64,000 nucleotides of DNA from an uncultured Lachnospiraceae bacterium (lineage in GTDB: Bacteria > Bacillota > Clostridia > Lachnospirales > Lachnospiraceae): positions 124,001 through 188,000 of the forward strand of contig CAJUHH010000004.1 of the NCBI GenBank assembly GCA_910585965.1. Direction: 5' to 3'. The notes under the pieces were generated by a model. That model was not told the DNA's origin. It was given only the letters and a program-made list of their open reading frames with translations, and ran no database searches. The translations under genes were made by a program, and so were the position numbers. This document shows, one piece after another, positions 34,054 to 43,686 of the stretch (positions within the stretch are counted from its first letter, which is position 1; every line of letters begins with the position of its first letter).

Positions 34054-35403
34054 ATGATAACTGTTATGATGCTTGCTTGCCATGAACGTCAAATGGTGGA
34101 AATGGCGGTGCAAAGTTTTCGACTGCTCGGCGATATGGATATATCGTTTGTTATAGTGGACAAAGGATCTGGAGAGAAGCTTAAGGAGTGGGCATCAGAA
34201 CAGACAGATCTGACATATGTGTTGATAGAGGAGGAATGTGCCAGCTGGGGGAAAGCGATTAATATGACAAAGCGGGAACTGCATATAGAAACGGATTTGC
34301 TAATCATGGAGGATAAATATATGCTGACACCCCAATGCCTCAGGCGGCTGGAAGAAGCGCTGCATGCGGAGAAGGAGATAGGGGGCGTGTGTGGCGTATT
34401 CAGTGAAGATGAGAGCTACGAAAAGGCAGTCAGGGAGGCAGGAGAAAAGAGGAGCAGAAAAAACGAGAGGACGATGGCATTGCACTATGGGGCAGTATTG
34501 TGGAAGAAAGTGGCAATGGAAGAGGTCGGGGAGTTTGAAGAGGATGTTGAATCTTTATTTATGGTAGTGAAGGATTATTGTCTGCGTATGATCAAAGCAG
34601 ATAAACCATTACAAATATGCCCAGGAGCCGTTTTCTGGAATATGGGGGACGAGAAAGAAGTGGTTTTCGGGGAACAGTGGGAAGAGGAAACGTTAGAGCG
34701 TAAATGGGGAATGCATTATTTTAACAATCATTACAATGAACGAATTATTTCTTTGCTGGAGGCCGAACCGGAAGAAAGGATTGTTGTTTTGGAAATAGGC
34801 TGTGACTGCGGGGCTACCTTGCTGGAAATTAAAAACCGGTATCCCAAGGCAGAGGTATATGGAACAGAGATTAATGAGCAGGCAGCATTGATTGCATCTC
34901 GTTTTGCGCAAGTGGCTGTAAATAATATTGAAGATAAGAATCTGCCATTTGACAGGGAGATGTTTGATTATATTATTTTTGGGGATGTTCTGGAGCATTT
35001 GCATGATCCGGAAGAAACGATAAAATACTGTAAAGATTACTTGCGGGAAGAGGGAATGATTATTGCAAGTGTACCGAATGTGATGCATATTTCTGTTATG
35101 GAACAGCTGATGCGGGGGGATTTTACATATATGGAAGCCGGTTTGCTGGATAGAACCCACATACACTTCTTTACGTGCAATGAGATTATCCGCACATTGT
35201 ATAGGGCAGGATATGAGATTGGCTGTATGGACAGAGTTGAGTTCCCGATTAGTGACAGGCAGAAATATCTGATAGACAGTTTGCTTGCCATTGACTGTAC
35301 TGCGCAGAGGTTTATGTATGAGACGTTTCAATATGTAATAAAAGCCAAGAAATTGGCAGGGCCAAGACAGCAGGATGAGAGAAAGGTTATATTATGGAAA
35401 TAA
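34054..35403 (+). CDS. Fusion: GT2-like glycosyltransferase and methyltransferase
   Basis: A 449-residue two-domain protein. Residues 1-220 resemble a GT-A glycosyltransferase ('ITVMMLACHERQMVEMAVQSF', 'FVIVDKGSG', 'LLIMEDKYML', with the DxD replaced by MED). Residues about 240-420 are a class I methyltransferase: 'VLEIGCDCGATLLEI', 'VYGTEIN', 'FGDVLEHLHDPEETI', 'VPNVMHISV'. A similar GT2-methyltransferase fusion is at 41857-43581. GGAGGC precedes ATG. Probably adds and methylates a sugar, or modifies it in concert; the weak GT metal motif makes GT activity less sure. Confidence 0.8.
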   Translation: MITVMMLACHERQMVEMAVQSFRLLGDMDISFVIVDKGSGEKLKEWASEQTDLTYVLIEEECASWGKAINMTKRELHIETDLLIMEDKYMLTPQCLRRLEEALHAEKEIGGVCGVFSEDESYEKAVREAGEKRSRKNERTMALHYGAVLWKKVAMEEVGEFEEDVESLFMVVKDYCLRMIKADKPLQICPGAVFWNMGDEKEVVFGEQWEEETLERKWGMHYFNNHYNERIISLLEAEPEERIVVLEIGCDCGATLLEIKNRYPKAEVYGTEINEQAALIASRFAQVAVNNIEDKNLPFDREMFDYIIFGDVLEHLHDPEETIKYCKDYLREEGMIIASVPNVMHISVMEQLMRGDFTYMEAGLLDRTHIHFFTCNEIIRTLYRAGYEIGCMDRVEFPISDRQKYLIDSLLAIDCTAQRFMYETFQYVIKAKKLAGPRQQDERKVILWK

Positions 35404-37073
35404 AGCCAAAGTTGAATTTGGATTGGTATAAAGGAGAAGACAGCTATTCGGATGGGAATGTGGAAGATGATATTATAAAATACATTATGGAAAATGCGCC
35501 GGAGGATTATGGCAGGACGATTATGGAGCATTATAGCTGGCCGGTATATTACCATCTTACACATACCAGGCAGAATCTGTTAAACTGGTATCCGTTTAAA
35601 AAAGAGGCTTCTGTTTTAGAGATCGGATGCGGAATGGGAGCTATAACAGCGCTGTTGTGCGATAGATGCAGAACGGTGACAGCGGTGGAATTATCGAAAA
35701 GACGGGCGGAAGCAGCGCAGCTGAGATGCCGGGCAAAGGATAATCTGGAGATTATAGCAGGGAATCTGAACGATATAGAATTTGACAGGAAATTTGATTA
35801 TATAACTTTAATTGGAGTGCTGGAATATCAGGGAACTTATACGAATTCCGATAATCCATACAAAGACTTTTTAGTGAGAATAAGATCCTTGCTGAAAGAA
35901 GGCGGGAAATTACTGATTGCAATAGAAAATAAATATGGGCTGAAATATTGGTGCGGGGCGCCTGAGGATCATACGGGGATTCCTTTTGACGGGATCAACC
36001 AGTATAAGTTGAGCGGCGGCAAAGTACGGACATTTTCCAGGGAAGAATTGACGCGGCTGCTGGCAGAAAGCGGGTACATGAAATCTTTTTATTATTTTCC
36101 AATGCCGGATTATAAATTGCCGACAGTGATTTATTCGGAGAAATATCTGCCGCGTAATGGAATGCTGGAAAATGTAGTGCCATATTATATCCCTTCCGAC
36201 CAGACCTTGGTGGTGGAAGAAGAGGCAGTATACAAAGATATCGTACGGAACGGCGTTTTTGATTTTTTTGCCAATTCTTATCTGGTGGAATGTTCTGTCG
36301 GGGCTTTGGAAGAGGAAGAAGAAAAAACGGTATTTGCACTGATGAGTTCGAAAAGGCAGAGAGAATATAGGATAGGAACGAAGGTCAATACTTCCGGCCA
36401 GGCGGTAAAATTTCCGCTGGAGGATAATAAACATATACGGAACCATTTGATTCAGATTATGGAGAATGGAGAAAAGCTGGAACATAGAGGACTGAAAGCG
36501 CTGCCTTATAGGATGGATGAGGATGAATTAATATCGGATTATATGGACCTGCCGTTGTTTGAAGATGCATTGTATGACGCAGCAGCCAGAGGGGATGCAG
36601 ATCTGCTCTGGAAGCTGTGGGATAAGCTGTTGGAGCAGATTGAGGAGTCATCCAATACAGTGGAGCAGAAGGAATGTATTATATATGAGCTGGAGATGGA
36701 TCGTTATGAAGAAGGAAAAGATTATGGGAAAATATTAAGAGAGGGCTATTTGGACATGATCCCAAGGAACTGCTTCATAAGGGAGGGGGAAATGTTATGG
36801 TTCGACCAGGAGTGGACACTTGATCATATTCCAAGCAAATATATTCTATTCAGAGGGATGATGAACACATATATCCGTTTTGCTGTGATGCACGATGCGA
36901 TTCCCATGCAGGAGTGGCTGGAACATTATGGAATTGATATTTTCCTTCCAACTTTTTTATCGATGGACGCATTATTTGATAAAATGATATTGGATGAATA
37001 CTATGCGGGATATGATGCAGAGAAGAGAGATGAACAGATTTATAAGAAAAATATCGTAAAATTATTACAGTAG
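35394..37073 (+). CDS. Methyltransferase with C-terminal kinase-like domain, copy 1
   Basis: A 559-residue protein, one of three paralogs (also 37104, 49349). Residues about 60-240 are a class I methyltransferase ('VLEIGCGMGAIT', 'AVELSKRRAEAAQLRC', 'LIGVLEYQGTY'). The last 250 residues carry, in order, 'GQAVKFPLE' (a VAIK-like lysine), 'YLDMIPRNCF' and 'LWFDQEW', spaced like the ATP-lysine, catalytic loop (D...N) and metal-binding D of choline/aminoglycoside-kinase folds. I infer a methyltransferase-phosphotransferase fusion; the kinase part is a hypothesis. It overlaps the previous gene by 10 bases. Confidence 0.72.
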   Translation: MEIKPKLNLDWYKGEDSYSDGNVEDDIIKYIMENAPEDYGRTIMEHYSWPVYYHLTHTRQNLLNWYPFKKEASVLEIGCGMGAITALLCDRCRTVTAVELSKRRAEAAQLRCRAKDNLEIIAGNLNDIEFDRKFDYITLIGVLEYQGTYTNSDNPYKDFLVRIRSLLKEGGKLLIAIENKYGLKYWCGAPEDHTGIPFDGINQYKLSGGKVRTFSREELTRLLAESGYMKSFYYFPMPDYKLPTVIYSEKYLPRNGMLENVVPYYIPSDQTLVVEEEAVYKDIVRNGVFDFFANSYLVECSVGALEEEEEKTVFALMSSKRQREYRIGTKVNTSGQAVKFPLEDNKHIRNHLIQIMENGEKLEHRGLKALPYRMDEDELISDYMDLPLFEDALYDAAARGDADLLWKLWDKLLEQIEESSNTVEQKECIIYELEMDRYEEGKDYGKILREGYLDMIPRNCFIREGEMLWFDQEWTLDHIPSKYILFRGMMNTYIRFAVMHDAIPMQEWLEHYGIDIFLPTFLSMDALFDKMILDEYYAGYDAEKRDEQIYKKNIVKLLQ

Positions 37074-37103
37074 ATTTTTCAGGAACGGAGAAAGGAGCAT
37101 GTG

Positions 37104-38837
37104 ATGGCCAAAATGCAGGAATGGGAGCTGAGAATAGAAGAAGCGTCTGAAAAGCTTAATTTGAAATGGTATCGGAATGAAGACAAATACTCGGATGGGG
37201 ACGTAGAAAATGACATATTAAAATATATCGCACAAAATGAATCAGAAGATTACGGAAAGGTGATAGAGGATCATTTTAGCTGGCCGGTTTTTTACCATCT
37301 TACCCATATCAGGAAAAACCTGCTGAACTGGTATCCGTTTAAGGAGGGGGCATCCGTGCTGGAGATTGGCAGCGGCTGCGGGGCTATTACCAGACTTTTA
37401 TGCGATAAATGCCGGAAAGTAACAGCGGTAGAATTATCCCGACGGCGCGCTACGGCGACACAGTTGAGGTGCAGGGGAAAAAATAACCTGGAAGTGATTG
37501 CGGGAAACTTAAATGATATAGAATTTGCCGAGAAGTTTGACTATATTACGCTGATAGGAGTTCTTGAATACCAGGGGGAATTTACAGAGGGAAAGAACCC
37601 ATATAGAGATTTTTTAATGAAGATTAAATCGCTTTTAAATGAAGGGGGAAAACTATTAATCGCGATAGAAAATAAATATGGCGCAAAATATTGGTGCGGA
37701 GCGGTGGAAGACCATTCAGGCATACCTTTTGACGGGTTAAACCAGTATGAATTGAGCGGCGGGAAAGTACGCACTTTTGCGAAAGCGGAATTGGAAGAAT
37801 TGCTGGAAGAAAGCGGGTATGAGGATTCTTTCTTTTATTTTCCTCTGCCGGATTATAAACTGCCGGTAGTGGTCTATTCAGAAAAGTATATGCCTGAAAA
37901 TGAGTATATGGAAAATATGCTGCCATATTATATACCGTCTGACCAGACGTTATTTATCAAAGAAAAAGGGTTGTATAAAGATATGATCGAAAACGATGTT
38001 TTCGGATTTATGGCGAATTCTTTTCTGGTGGAATGTTCGGCCGCGCCGGAGAAAGCAGCAGACGGGAAGGAAGAAAGAGTCATATTTGCTTTATTAAATT
38101 CTTATAGGAAGAGCAAATATAGAATAGGCACATTGATAGAGGATTCGGGCAAAGTCGTCAAATTTGCTTTGGAATCGGGGCCAGTTATTCACAGCCATCT
38201 CAGGGCTGTTTTGGAAAATACAAAAAGAATGGAAAGCAGAGGGCTGGCAGTATTGCCGCACAGGATGGATGGAAACCGCCTATTGACGGATTTTGTATCT
38301 TTTCCGACGCTGGAAGATGTGCTGCGGGAAGCGGCAGTAAGGAAAGATAAAGATTTAATCTGGAAATTATGGGACCATCTTCTGGAACAAATCGAAATGT
38401 CTTCCGATGAGGCAGATGAAAAGAGCTGCATTATGTACGATCTGGAGTTGGATGAATATCGGGAAAACAATGGATATGGGAGAATATTGAAAAAAGGTTA
38501 TTTGGACATGGTTCCCCGCAACTGTTTTGTAAGGGAAGGGGAATATGTATGGTATGACCAGGAGTGGCTGATGGATAATATACCAAGTAAATTTATATGG
38601 CTCCGGGGAATGCTTATTACTTATGACAGAGTATCCGAATTGCTGGAATTGATTCCCCGGGAAGAACTGGTGGATCGCTATGGGCTGTATGACTGCCTGA
38701 AGATCATGGATCCATTTACTGAATTGTTTGAAAGTACGATCCAGGATACAAACAGGCTGGAATATTTTTCAGAAAGAACTCTGGGGATAAATGAAGATAT
38801 TTATATTAATAATATTAAAAAAATAATGGCAGAATAA
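37104..38837 (+). CDS. Methyltransferase with C-terminal kinase-like domain, copy 2
   Basis: A 577-residue paralog of 35394. Methyltransferase block 'VLEIGSGCGAITRLLCDKC', 'LIGVLEYQGEF'; kinase-like blocks 'GKVVKFALE', 'YLDMVPRNCFV' and 'VWYDQEW', all key residues kept. ATG 37104 follows AAAGGAG by 6 bases. Last gene of the rightward run that begins at 25702; it converges on the gene at 38856, and its transcription is probably ended by a hairpin lying inside that gene (38870-38927). Confidence 0.72.
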   Translation: MAKMQEWELRIEEASEKLNLKWYRNEDKYSDGDVENDILKYIAQNESEDYGKVIEDHFSWPVFYHLTHIRKNLLNWYPFKEGASVLEIGSGCGAITRLLCDKCRKVTAVELSRRRATATQLRCRGKNNLEVIAGNLNDIEFAEKFDYITLIGVLEYQGEFTEGKNPYRDFLMKIKSLLNEGGKLLIAIENKYGAKYWCGAVEDHSGIPFDGLNQYELSGGKVRTFAKAELEELLEESGYEDSFFYFPLPDYKLPVVVYSEKYMPENEYMENMLPYYIPSDQTLFIKEKGLYKDMIENDVFGFMANSFLVECSAAPEKAADGKEERVIFALLNSYRKSKYRIGTLIEDSGKVVKFALESGPVIHSHLRAVLENTKRMESRGLAVLPHRMDGNRLLTDFVSFPTLEDVLREAAVRKDKDLIWKLWDHLLEQIEMSSDEADEKSCIMYDLELDEYRENNGYGRILKKGYLDMVPRNCFVREGEYVWYDQEWLMDNIPSKFIWLRGMLITYDRVSELLELIPREELVDRYGLYDCLKIMDPFTELFESTIQDTNRLEYFSERTLGINEDIYINNIKKIMAE

Positions 38838-38855
38838 TGCTTAAAAAGTAGTGGA

Positions 38856-40763
38856 TTAATTCCACATGGAACAGATTGTGTATTTGGAAGCGAGTTTTTT
38901 GCTTAAAAAGGCACAATCTGTTTTTTTATTAAAAGCATAGTATTCAATGGCATCTAAGATATCATCACAGACATGCCCTTGGTTGCTGAAAATACAATCC
39001 CCTTTTTGGTGGGTTGCTTCATAACAGGAAGGATCCTTGCAGAACCTTTCCACGTATTCCCGCAATTCTTCCTTTTTGCATTTAACAATATAGTCTACAG
39101 GCATATTTGCCGGCCGGACAGAATCCCCGTCAGGCATGAGCCAGTCAGTAACAGCGATACTGGGTTTGTGGAACATGAGGGCTTCCGCCATAACGCTTGA
39201 CTCTTCAGATACAACGATGTTGCAAAGTTCTAATGCAGTCATAATGCTTTCGGTAGGTTCAATGTAATATACATTATCATATTTGCCCTCATGCATGGCG
39301 CGCATTTGGCTGATATTGTCAATAATATGTTGATATTGCGGGGGCCATTGGGCTTGTTTGATCAGCAGATTAGCCTTTAAGGAAGCAAGCGCATGGACAA
39401 AATCTTCCTCTTTTCCGTCGTTCTCCCAGGAAGGGGCATATAGTATAGAGACATCATATTTTAAGTGGAGCTTTTGGCGCAATTCCTCCGCGCGGGATAT
39501 TAAAGGAGCGGAACGGACAAGGTCGCTTTTTGGATACCCGAATTCGTAGACGCCGCATCTGGGATTGGCATAATAGAAACAGGCAGACTGCATCCAGAAA
39601 GATGCCCATGATTTCCCCGGTACGATTCCCAGGTCATAGTTGTTCCAATGCTCCAAAGTCCATATATTGGGCCAGCAGTCATGGCGCTGGGCCAGGTCAT
39701 GAAGAAGGACGGCCGAAAAGCGTGAATTTTCAGGATATCCGCCATGCTGGCAGTATATGCCGATTTCTGCTTTTTGCATGATATTCTGTGTGAACTCTAC
39801 TTTATACCCCCGTTGTGCAGCGGCATCGGCGATCGGTTTTAGGTTATAGTATTCGCCCATGTCGGTATAAAAGAATGTCATTTCTCTCAGAATGGGAGAA
39901 TCAGAAGCGGGCGAAGGTCTTTTGCTTCGGTCGGGAGAAAGCGTGATTCCGTTTTGCGAGGCAAAAGAAAATACGAAATTTTCATATGCCTTTTGGACAG
40001 ACGCATCATCCCGGAAGGGCTGCAATTTGGCAGAGGCAATGCTGGTAGGAACATACATGCGGCGGCCTTGTCCGTTGACAAGCAGATGGAAAAGAAAGGC
40101 GAGCGAATGGATGGCATCTATGGATAAATCGAGAAACGGGTACTTTGCTTCAAAAGTACAAGAAATTTTTTTGGCGTACTCTGTTGCAGCCATAAGAGTA
40201 GAAAGGCTGCCATACGTGTTTATGCCGCTATTGATGGAATCCTGCAATAAGAGCTTGCCGTCAAAAAGACAGTCTGCGTCTGAATTCGATGCGGGCAGAC
40301 CGTCAAAAGCTATGGCCTTCCCTGTCGGATCCATAAAATTACGGGGCGAGATTATCATATCAGCGGAGGATAGTTGTTCAAAGGCGGAAACCATATCAAA
40401 TATTTTGGAAGAATCATAAAGATAATTGGGTTCGCAGAAACAGAGATATTTACTGTCTGCAGAGGAAATATACTGAATAATATCGGAAAAGGAATCATCC
40501 GGCCCGGTTCTTACTACTTCCAGATTGGAGTAAAGCTGGCGGGAAAGGAATTCATCTACAGAATCATCGGCGCAGTTTAAGCAGAGGAGAGAAACCATAG
40601 GCCCTTTCCGGCTGAACGACAGCGCATAATCCTGAAAAAAATCATCGCTTCCAAAGATAAGCTTATAGGTATTTAAACCGTTAAATACCGTTTGCGGGGG
40701 AAGATATATCGCACTTTGGGCAATCGACGATTGCAGTTCTTTTTTCAGCATAGATGTATCCAT
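38856..40763 (-). CDS. CDP-glycerol-phosphotransferase-like protein, type A copy 1
   Basis: A 635-residue protein. Residues 1-270 resemble a degenerate GT-A domain ('MVSLLCLNCADDSVDEFLSR', 'YLCFCEPNYLYDSSKIFDMV', 'SADMIISPRNF'). The C-terminal 330 residues match the TagB/TagF GT-B fold: 'SILYAPSWENDGKEEDFVHAL', 'NLLIKQAQWP', 'VVSEESSVMAEALMFHKPSIAVTDW'. That family moves a phospho-polyol from a CDP carrier; here a CMP-linked phosphonate is a candidate donor. ATG 40763 follows GGAGG by 9 bases, preferred to ATG 40784. Ends in SMWN. Paralog: 52404. Confidence 0.8.
   Translation of the reverse strand: MDTSMLKKELQSSIAQSAIYLPPQTVFNGLNTYKLIFGSDDFFQDYALSFSRKGPMVSLLCLNCADDSVDEFLSRQLYSNLEVVRTGPDDSFSDIIQYISSADSKYLCFCEPNYLYDSSKIFDMVSAFEQLSSADMIISPRNFMDPTGKAIAFDGLPASNSDADCLFDGKLLLQDSINSGINTYGSLSTLMAATEYAKKISCTFEAKYPFLDLSIDAIHSLAFLFHLLVNGQGRRMYVPTSIASAKLQPFRDDASVQKAYENFVFSFASQNGITLSPDRSKRPSPASDSPILREMTFFYTDMGEYYNLKPIADAAAQRGYKVEFTQNIMQKAEIGIYCQHGGYPENSRFSAVLLHDLAQRHDCWPNIWTLEHWNNYDLGIVPGKSWASFWMQSACFYYANPRCGVYEFGYPKSDLVRSAPLISRAEELRQKLHLKYDVSILYAPSWENDGKEEDFVHALASLKANLLIKQAQWPPQYQHIIDNISQMRAMHEGKYDNVYYIEPTESIMTALELCNIVVSEESSVMAEALMFHKPSIAVTDWLMPDGDSVRPANMPVDYIVKCKKEELREYVERFCKDPSCYEATHQKGDCIFSNQGHVCDDILDAIEYYAFNKKTDCAFLSKKLASKYTICSMWN
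38870..38927 (+). terminator. Rightward terminator inside convergent coding sequence, copy 1
   Basis: 11-bp stem AACAGATTGTG (38870-38880) with CACAATCTGTT (38912-38922), inner TTTTT/AAAAA pairing, then T7. It lies in the last 25 codons of the leftward gene at 38856. An equivalent at 52418-52473 keeps the pairing through matched base changes. Confidence 0.82.
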
Positions 40764-40798
40764 AACTATGATTCCTCCAGGCAAATACTCGAATTAAT

Positions 40799-41833
40799 TT
40801 ATGATGACGATAAATCCGCAATGATTTCAGATTCATACTGCTCATCATGTATATCCTCTACCATATATCCATCAGGATATTCATTATTATATTTATAGCT
40901 GACAGCAGTCACGTTGTCCCCGCCGCTCCTCAAAAACCATTCGTAGGATAAATCCACATGCCCTATATCGATGGCATGGTATCCTGCCTTTGCCAGGTCG
41001 TAAGCCAGAACGCTCGCGGTAGGGCCTAATGCAATCAAAATTGTTTTATTGTAAGATAATTTCAGCGCTTCTTCTAAAATAGCATCATAATTATCAAAGG
41101 CATGTTCGGGAGGGCAGAGGATTCTCTGGATGGATTTGGCATTGTGGAACAGATCGTTGCCTACGCCCATCCGAGTCTGAGATCCTTCAATAAATACACA
41201 GTCTTTGCCGTCCCATATTCTTTTCTGCTCAGCCACTTTTTCTGCCGTCCCGCTTCTTGATATGCCGGTATTGGCGTAAAGCCTTTTGGCATCAAGCAGC
41301 TCCATATGCTGTCTGCGGATTTCAGGAGTAATATATGATCGGATGGCGGCGGCATCGCCTGCGCTTCTATGGGACAGACTGCCATAAAAATTGATCAGTC
41401 CTATCATGATATTTTCATCGTCGGAAGTGACCACTTCTCTTAACCGTATGGCAAGCTTATCATCAACTTTCTGGAAACGCCAGCGGGAATCGCCGAACAT
41501 AAGGGCGAATTCGCCGTCGCCAAATCTGGCAATAGACTTTTTATGGAGTACGATCTCGTCTATTGTTTCTTTTTCCGTCATGATTTTAGGAATAGAAGTG
41601 TATGTATCGTGCATCCGTGGATCCAGTATTTCATAAGGCAGGTTATCCATATGGATATGCAGATCCAGTATCCGCTCGGTCTGGGCCTTCATTTCCTGCA
41701 TAAGTTTTTCGGAAAGCGCATTGTTGTCGATAACACACTGGACAATTTCATTTAACATGGCGCGAAGTTCATTATTTGCAGCTTTTAGAGCGTTTAGCTC
41801 CGCGTTTATTTTTTCTTCTTTTATAAAATCCAA
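40799..41833 (-). CDS. GT-D (DUF1792) glycosyltransferase, copy 1
   Basis: A 344-residue protein. Residues 1-55 form a coiled coil; about 90-320 is a GT-D/DUF1792 domain with the catalytic block 'SIARFGDGEFALMFG' (DGE metal/nucleotide motif), 'RMGVGNDLF' and 'ALGPTASVLAYDLAKAGYHAIDIGH'. The GT-D fold was defined on a streptococcal enzyme that extends a glycan on a surface glycoprotein. Translation starts at TTG 41833, 8 bases after AGGATGGTG; the paralog at 54545 uses TTG at the same aligned place. Part of a leftward four-gene operon. Confidence 0.85.
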   Translation of the reverse strand: MDFIKEEKINAELNALKAANNELRAMLNEIVQCVIDNNALSEKLMQEMKAQTERILDLHIHMDNLPYEILDPRMHDTYTSIPKIMTEKETIDEIVLHKKSIARFGDGEFALMFGDSRWRFQKVDDKLAIRLREVVTSDDENIMIGLINFYGSLSHRSAGDAAAIRSYITPEIRRQHMELLDAKRLYANTGISRSGTAEKVAEQKRIWDGKDCVFIEGSQTRMGVGNDLFHNAKSIQRILCPPEHAFDNYDAILEEALKLSYNKTILIALGPTASVLAYDLAKAGYHAIDIGHVDLSYEWFLRSGGDNVTAVSYKYNNEYPDGYMVEDIHDEQYESEIIADLSSS

Positions 41834-41856
41834 AATATAGTCACCATCCTGTTTTA

Positions 41857-43581
41857 TTATTTCGTAGCACTGAAAATATATTGGCTGACTTGAAACTGTG
41901 CCTTGGGTGCAAGATTCGGTATTTCTTCCAGAAAATTCAGTAATTGATCTTCTTCTTTCGTAGGCAGCCCGCCTAAACCGGCAGTCAGGTTATTTATGGT
42001 CAAGTCAAGCTTTTGGAACATTTTTGCAATGCTGTTCAATGTAAAGAATCTGATATGTGTTCTGTCGCAAATTCCAGAGTCCGAATAATCAAAGTTTCCC
42101 TGGAGTAATGGCAATAATACAGATGTATGCATGATATTTGGTATACTGCATAAAAAAGAACCGCCTGTTTTTAAATAGGGGAGCAGACGGGCCAGGGTTC
42201 TTTCCGGATCATATAAATGTTCCAGTACATCTGCTAATATAATATAATCAAATTGCTCCTTTGCATAAGGAATTTCCATGGTTTCAATGTTGCCTTGTAT
42301 AATATTTGTATGGCTGGTTCCGATTTTAACAATGCGGTTGACGAGTTCAATGCCGTAAACCTCAGAGTCCGGCCAGAGATATTGTATTTTTGCCAGAGTA
42401 GCGCCCAGCCCGCAGCCGACCTCTAAAATCGTGAGGGGGGGGGTATTGGCCTTATGGCCGATTAATGAAATAATTTCTCTTCTGGCGAACGTATAGTAAA
42501 TAATGTCAAAATCCCATTTTTCTTTAAATTTTTGGCGGTTTATCATAAACACTTCATTCCATGACTTCTGATGCTTCCCGTCGCCGCAACCATAATGGTA
42601 AATGAAGCTGTTATAACACAGGACGGTCTGCCAGCCGGAGAGATTCATTCTTACGCCCAAATCGCTGTCTTCAAATTGTCCTGGCGAAAATCTTACATCC
42701 AGCAGTCCCGTTTGGTCGAGGGCTTCCCGTTTTAATAGAAGGGCAAATCCGGTCAAAAAAGTCTTCTTCTCATAAGGGTTTTTGGATGGCAAGTTAGTTT
42801 TATTGGCATATGAAATATATTCCTCCAATGTCCGGCATTCTTCCGGCAATGGCTGTCCATGGGAAGAATAATTAGAAATACTGCCGGTGGCACCGACAGA
42901 ATCCTTTTCATACAAGCCCATTCTTAACCAGAAAATGGCATTTGAAGGGACATAGGTATCGTTGTTGAGAAGGAATATATTATTTTCCGGCTCTGCCATT
43001 TTTATGCCTTGGTTGCAGGCATAAGGAAAGCCTTTATTAACGTTGTTGCATAATAGTTTAATATCGGACTGCTCTTGCAGCCATTTTTTTATGCCGTCGG
43101 TAGAATGATTATCCACTACTATGATTTCATAGGAAGAAGGCAAATTGTTTTCTCTAATGCTATGAATACATTGCTGGGTTATTTCTTTCAGGTTATAAGA
43201 TAATATGACAATCGACGTCTTTTTCACATTCCAGTCCGGGTTTTCTTCCATCCGTGTTTTATATTGCAGGATAATATCGGAATCTTTCTTATTATTACAA
43301 TAAAATTCCGCATTTTCATAACAAAGCCATGCCTGGTTTATATTGGTTCGTTCGTAATAGTTTCCTAATAAAAAATATAATTCGTAATTTGTAATATTAT
43401 AACGAAGTCCTTTTTGTATGCTTTCGTAAGCATCCTCATATGCATTATTTTGAAAGAAAAGAGTTGCCGCCAATATCGCAAGTTCATCTGTCCATATATC
43501 GTTCCGATGTGCCTGGAATTCATTTTCTGCCAATTCCCATTCGTTGTTGTTAATCAATTCGGCCAGTCTTTCATATGCCAT
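41857..43581 (-). CDS. TPR-GT2 glycosyltransferase-methyltransferase fusion
   Basis: A 574-residue protein. Residues 1-110 are TPR-like helices; 122-340 a GT2 domain with 'TSIVILSYN', 'IIVVDNHSTDG' and the metal motif 'FLLNNDT', plus 'GQFEDSDLGVRMNLSG'; 385-570 a methyltransferase ('ILEVGCGLGATL', 'ADVLEHLYDPERTL', 'IPNIMHTSVL'). ATG 43581 follows AGAGGGATG by 8 bases; the upstream extension to 43686 is hydrophobic, has no ribosome site and is rejected. TPR segments are common in enzymes that glycosylate proteins such as flagellin (general knowledge). Confidence 0.86.
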   Translation of the reverse strand: MAYERLAELINNNEWELAENEFQAHRNDIWTDELAILAATLFFQNNAYEDAYESIQKGLRYNITNYELYFLLGNYYERTNINQAWLCYENAEFYCNNKKDSDIILQYKTRMEENPDWNVKKTSIVILSYNLKEITQQCIHSIRENNLPSSYEIIVVDNHSTDGIKKWLQEQSDIKLLCNNVNKGFPYACNQGIKMAEPENNIFLLNNDTYVPSNAIFWLRMGLYEKDSVGATGSISNYSSHGQPLPEECRTLEEYISYANKTNLPSKNPYEKKTFLTGFALLLKREALDQTGLLDVRFSPGQFEDSDLGVRMNLSGWQTVLCYNSFIYHYGCGDGKHQKSWNEVFMINRQKFKEKWDFDIIYYTFARREIISLIGHKANTPPLTILEVGCGLGATLAKIQYLWPDSEVYGIELVNRIVKIGTSHTNIIQGNIETMEIPYAKEQFDYIILADVLEHLYDPERTLARLLPYLKTGGSFLCSIPNIMHTSVLLPLLQGNFDYSDSGICDRTHIRFFTLNSIAKMFQKLDLTINNLTAGLGGLPTKEEDQLLNFLEEIPNLAPKAQFQVSQYIFSATK

Positions 43582-43686
43582 ACTTTCATCCCTCTCTGGA
43601 ACTTTATTATGAATATAGAATAACATAAGAAAACAGAAAAAGATAGCAGATTTCTTGGGACAGGTATTTGAGCTTGTAACAAACAA

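Noticed and set aside
43582..43686. N-terminal extension of the TPR-GT2-methyltransferase as a signal peptide
   Set aside because: The hydrophobic stretch lies upstream of a good ribosome site for ATG 43581, and enzymes of this kind act in the cytosol.
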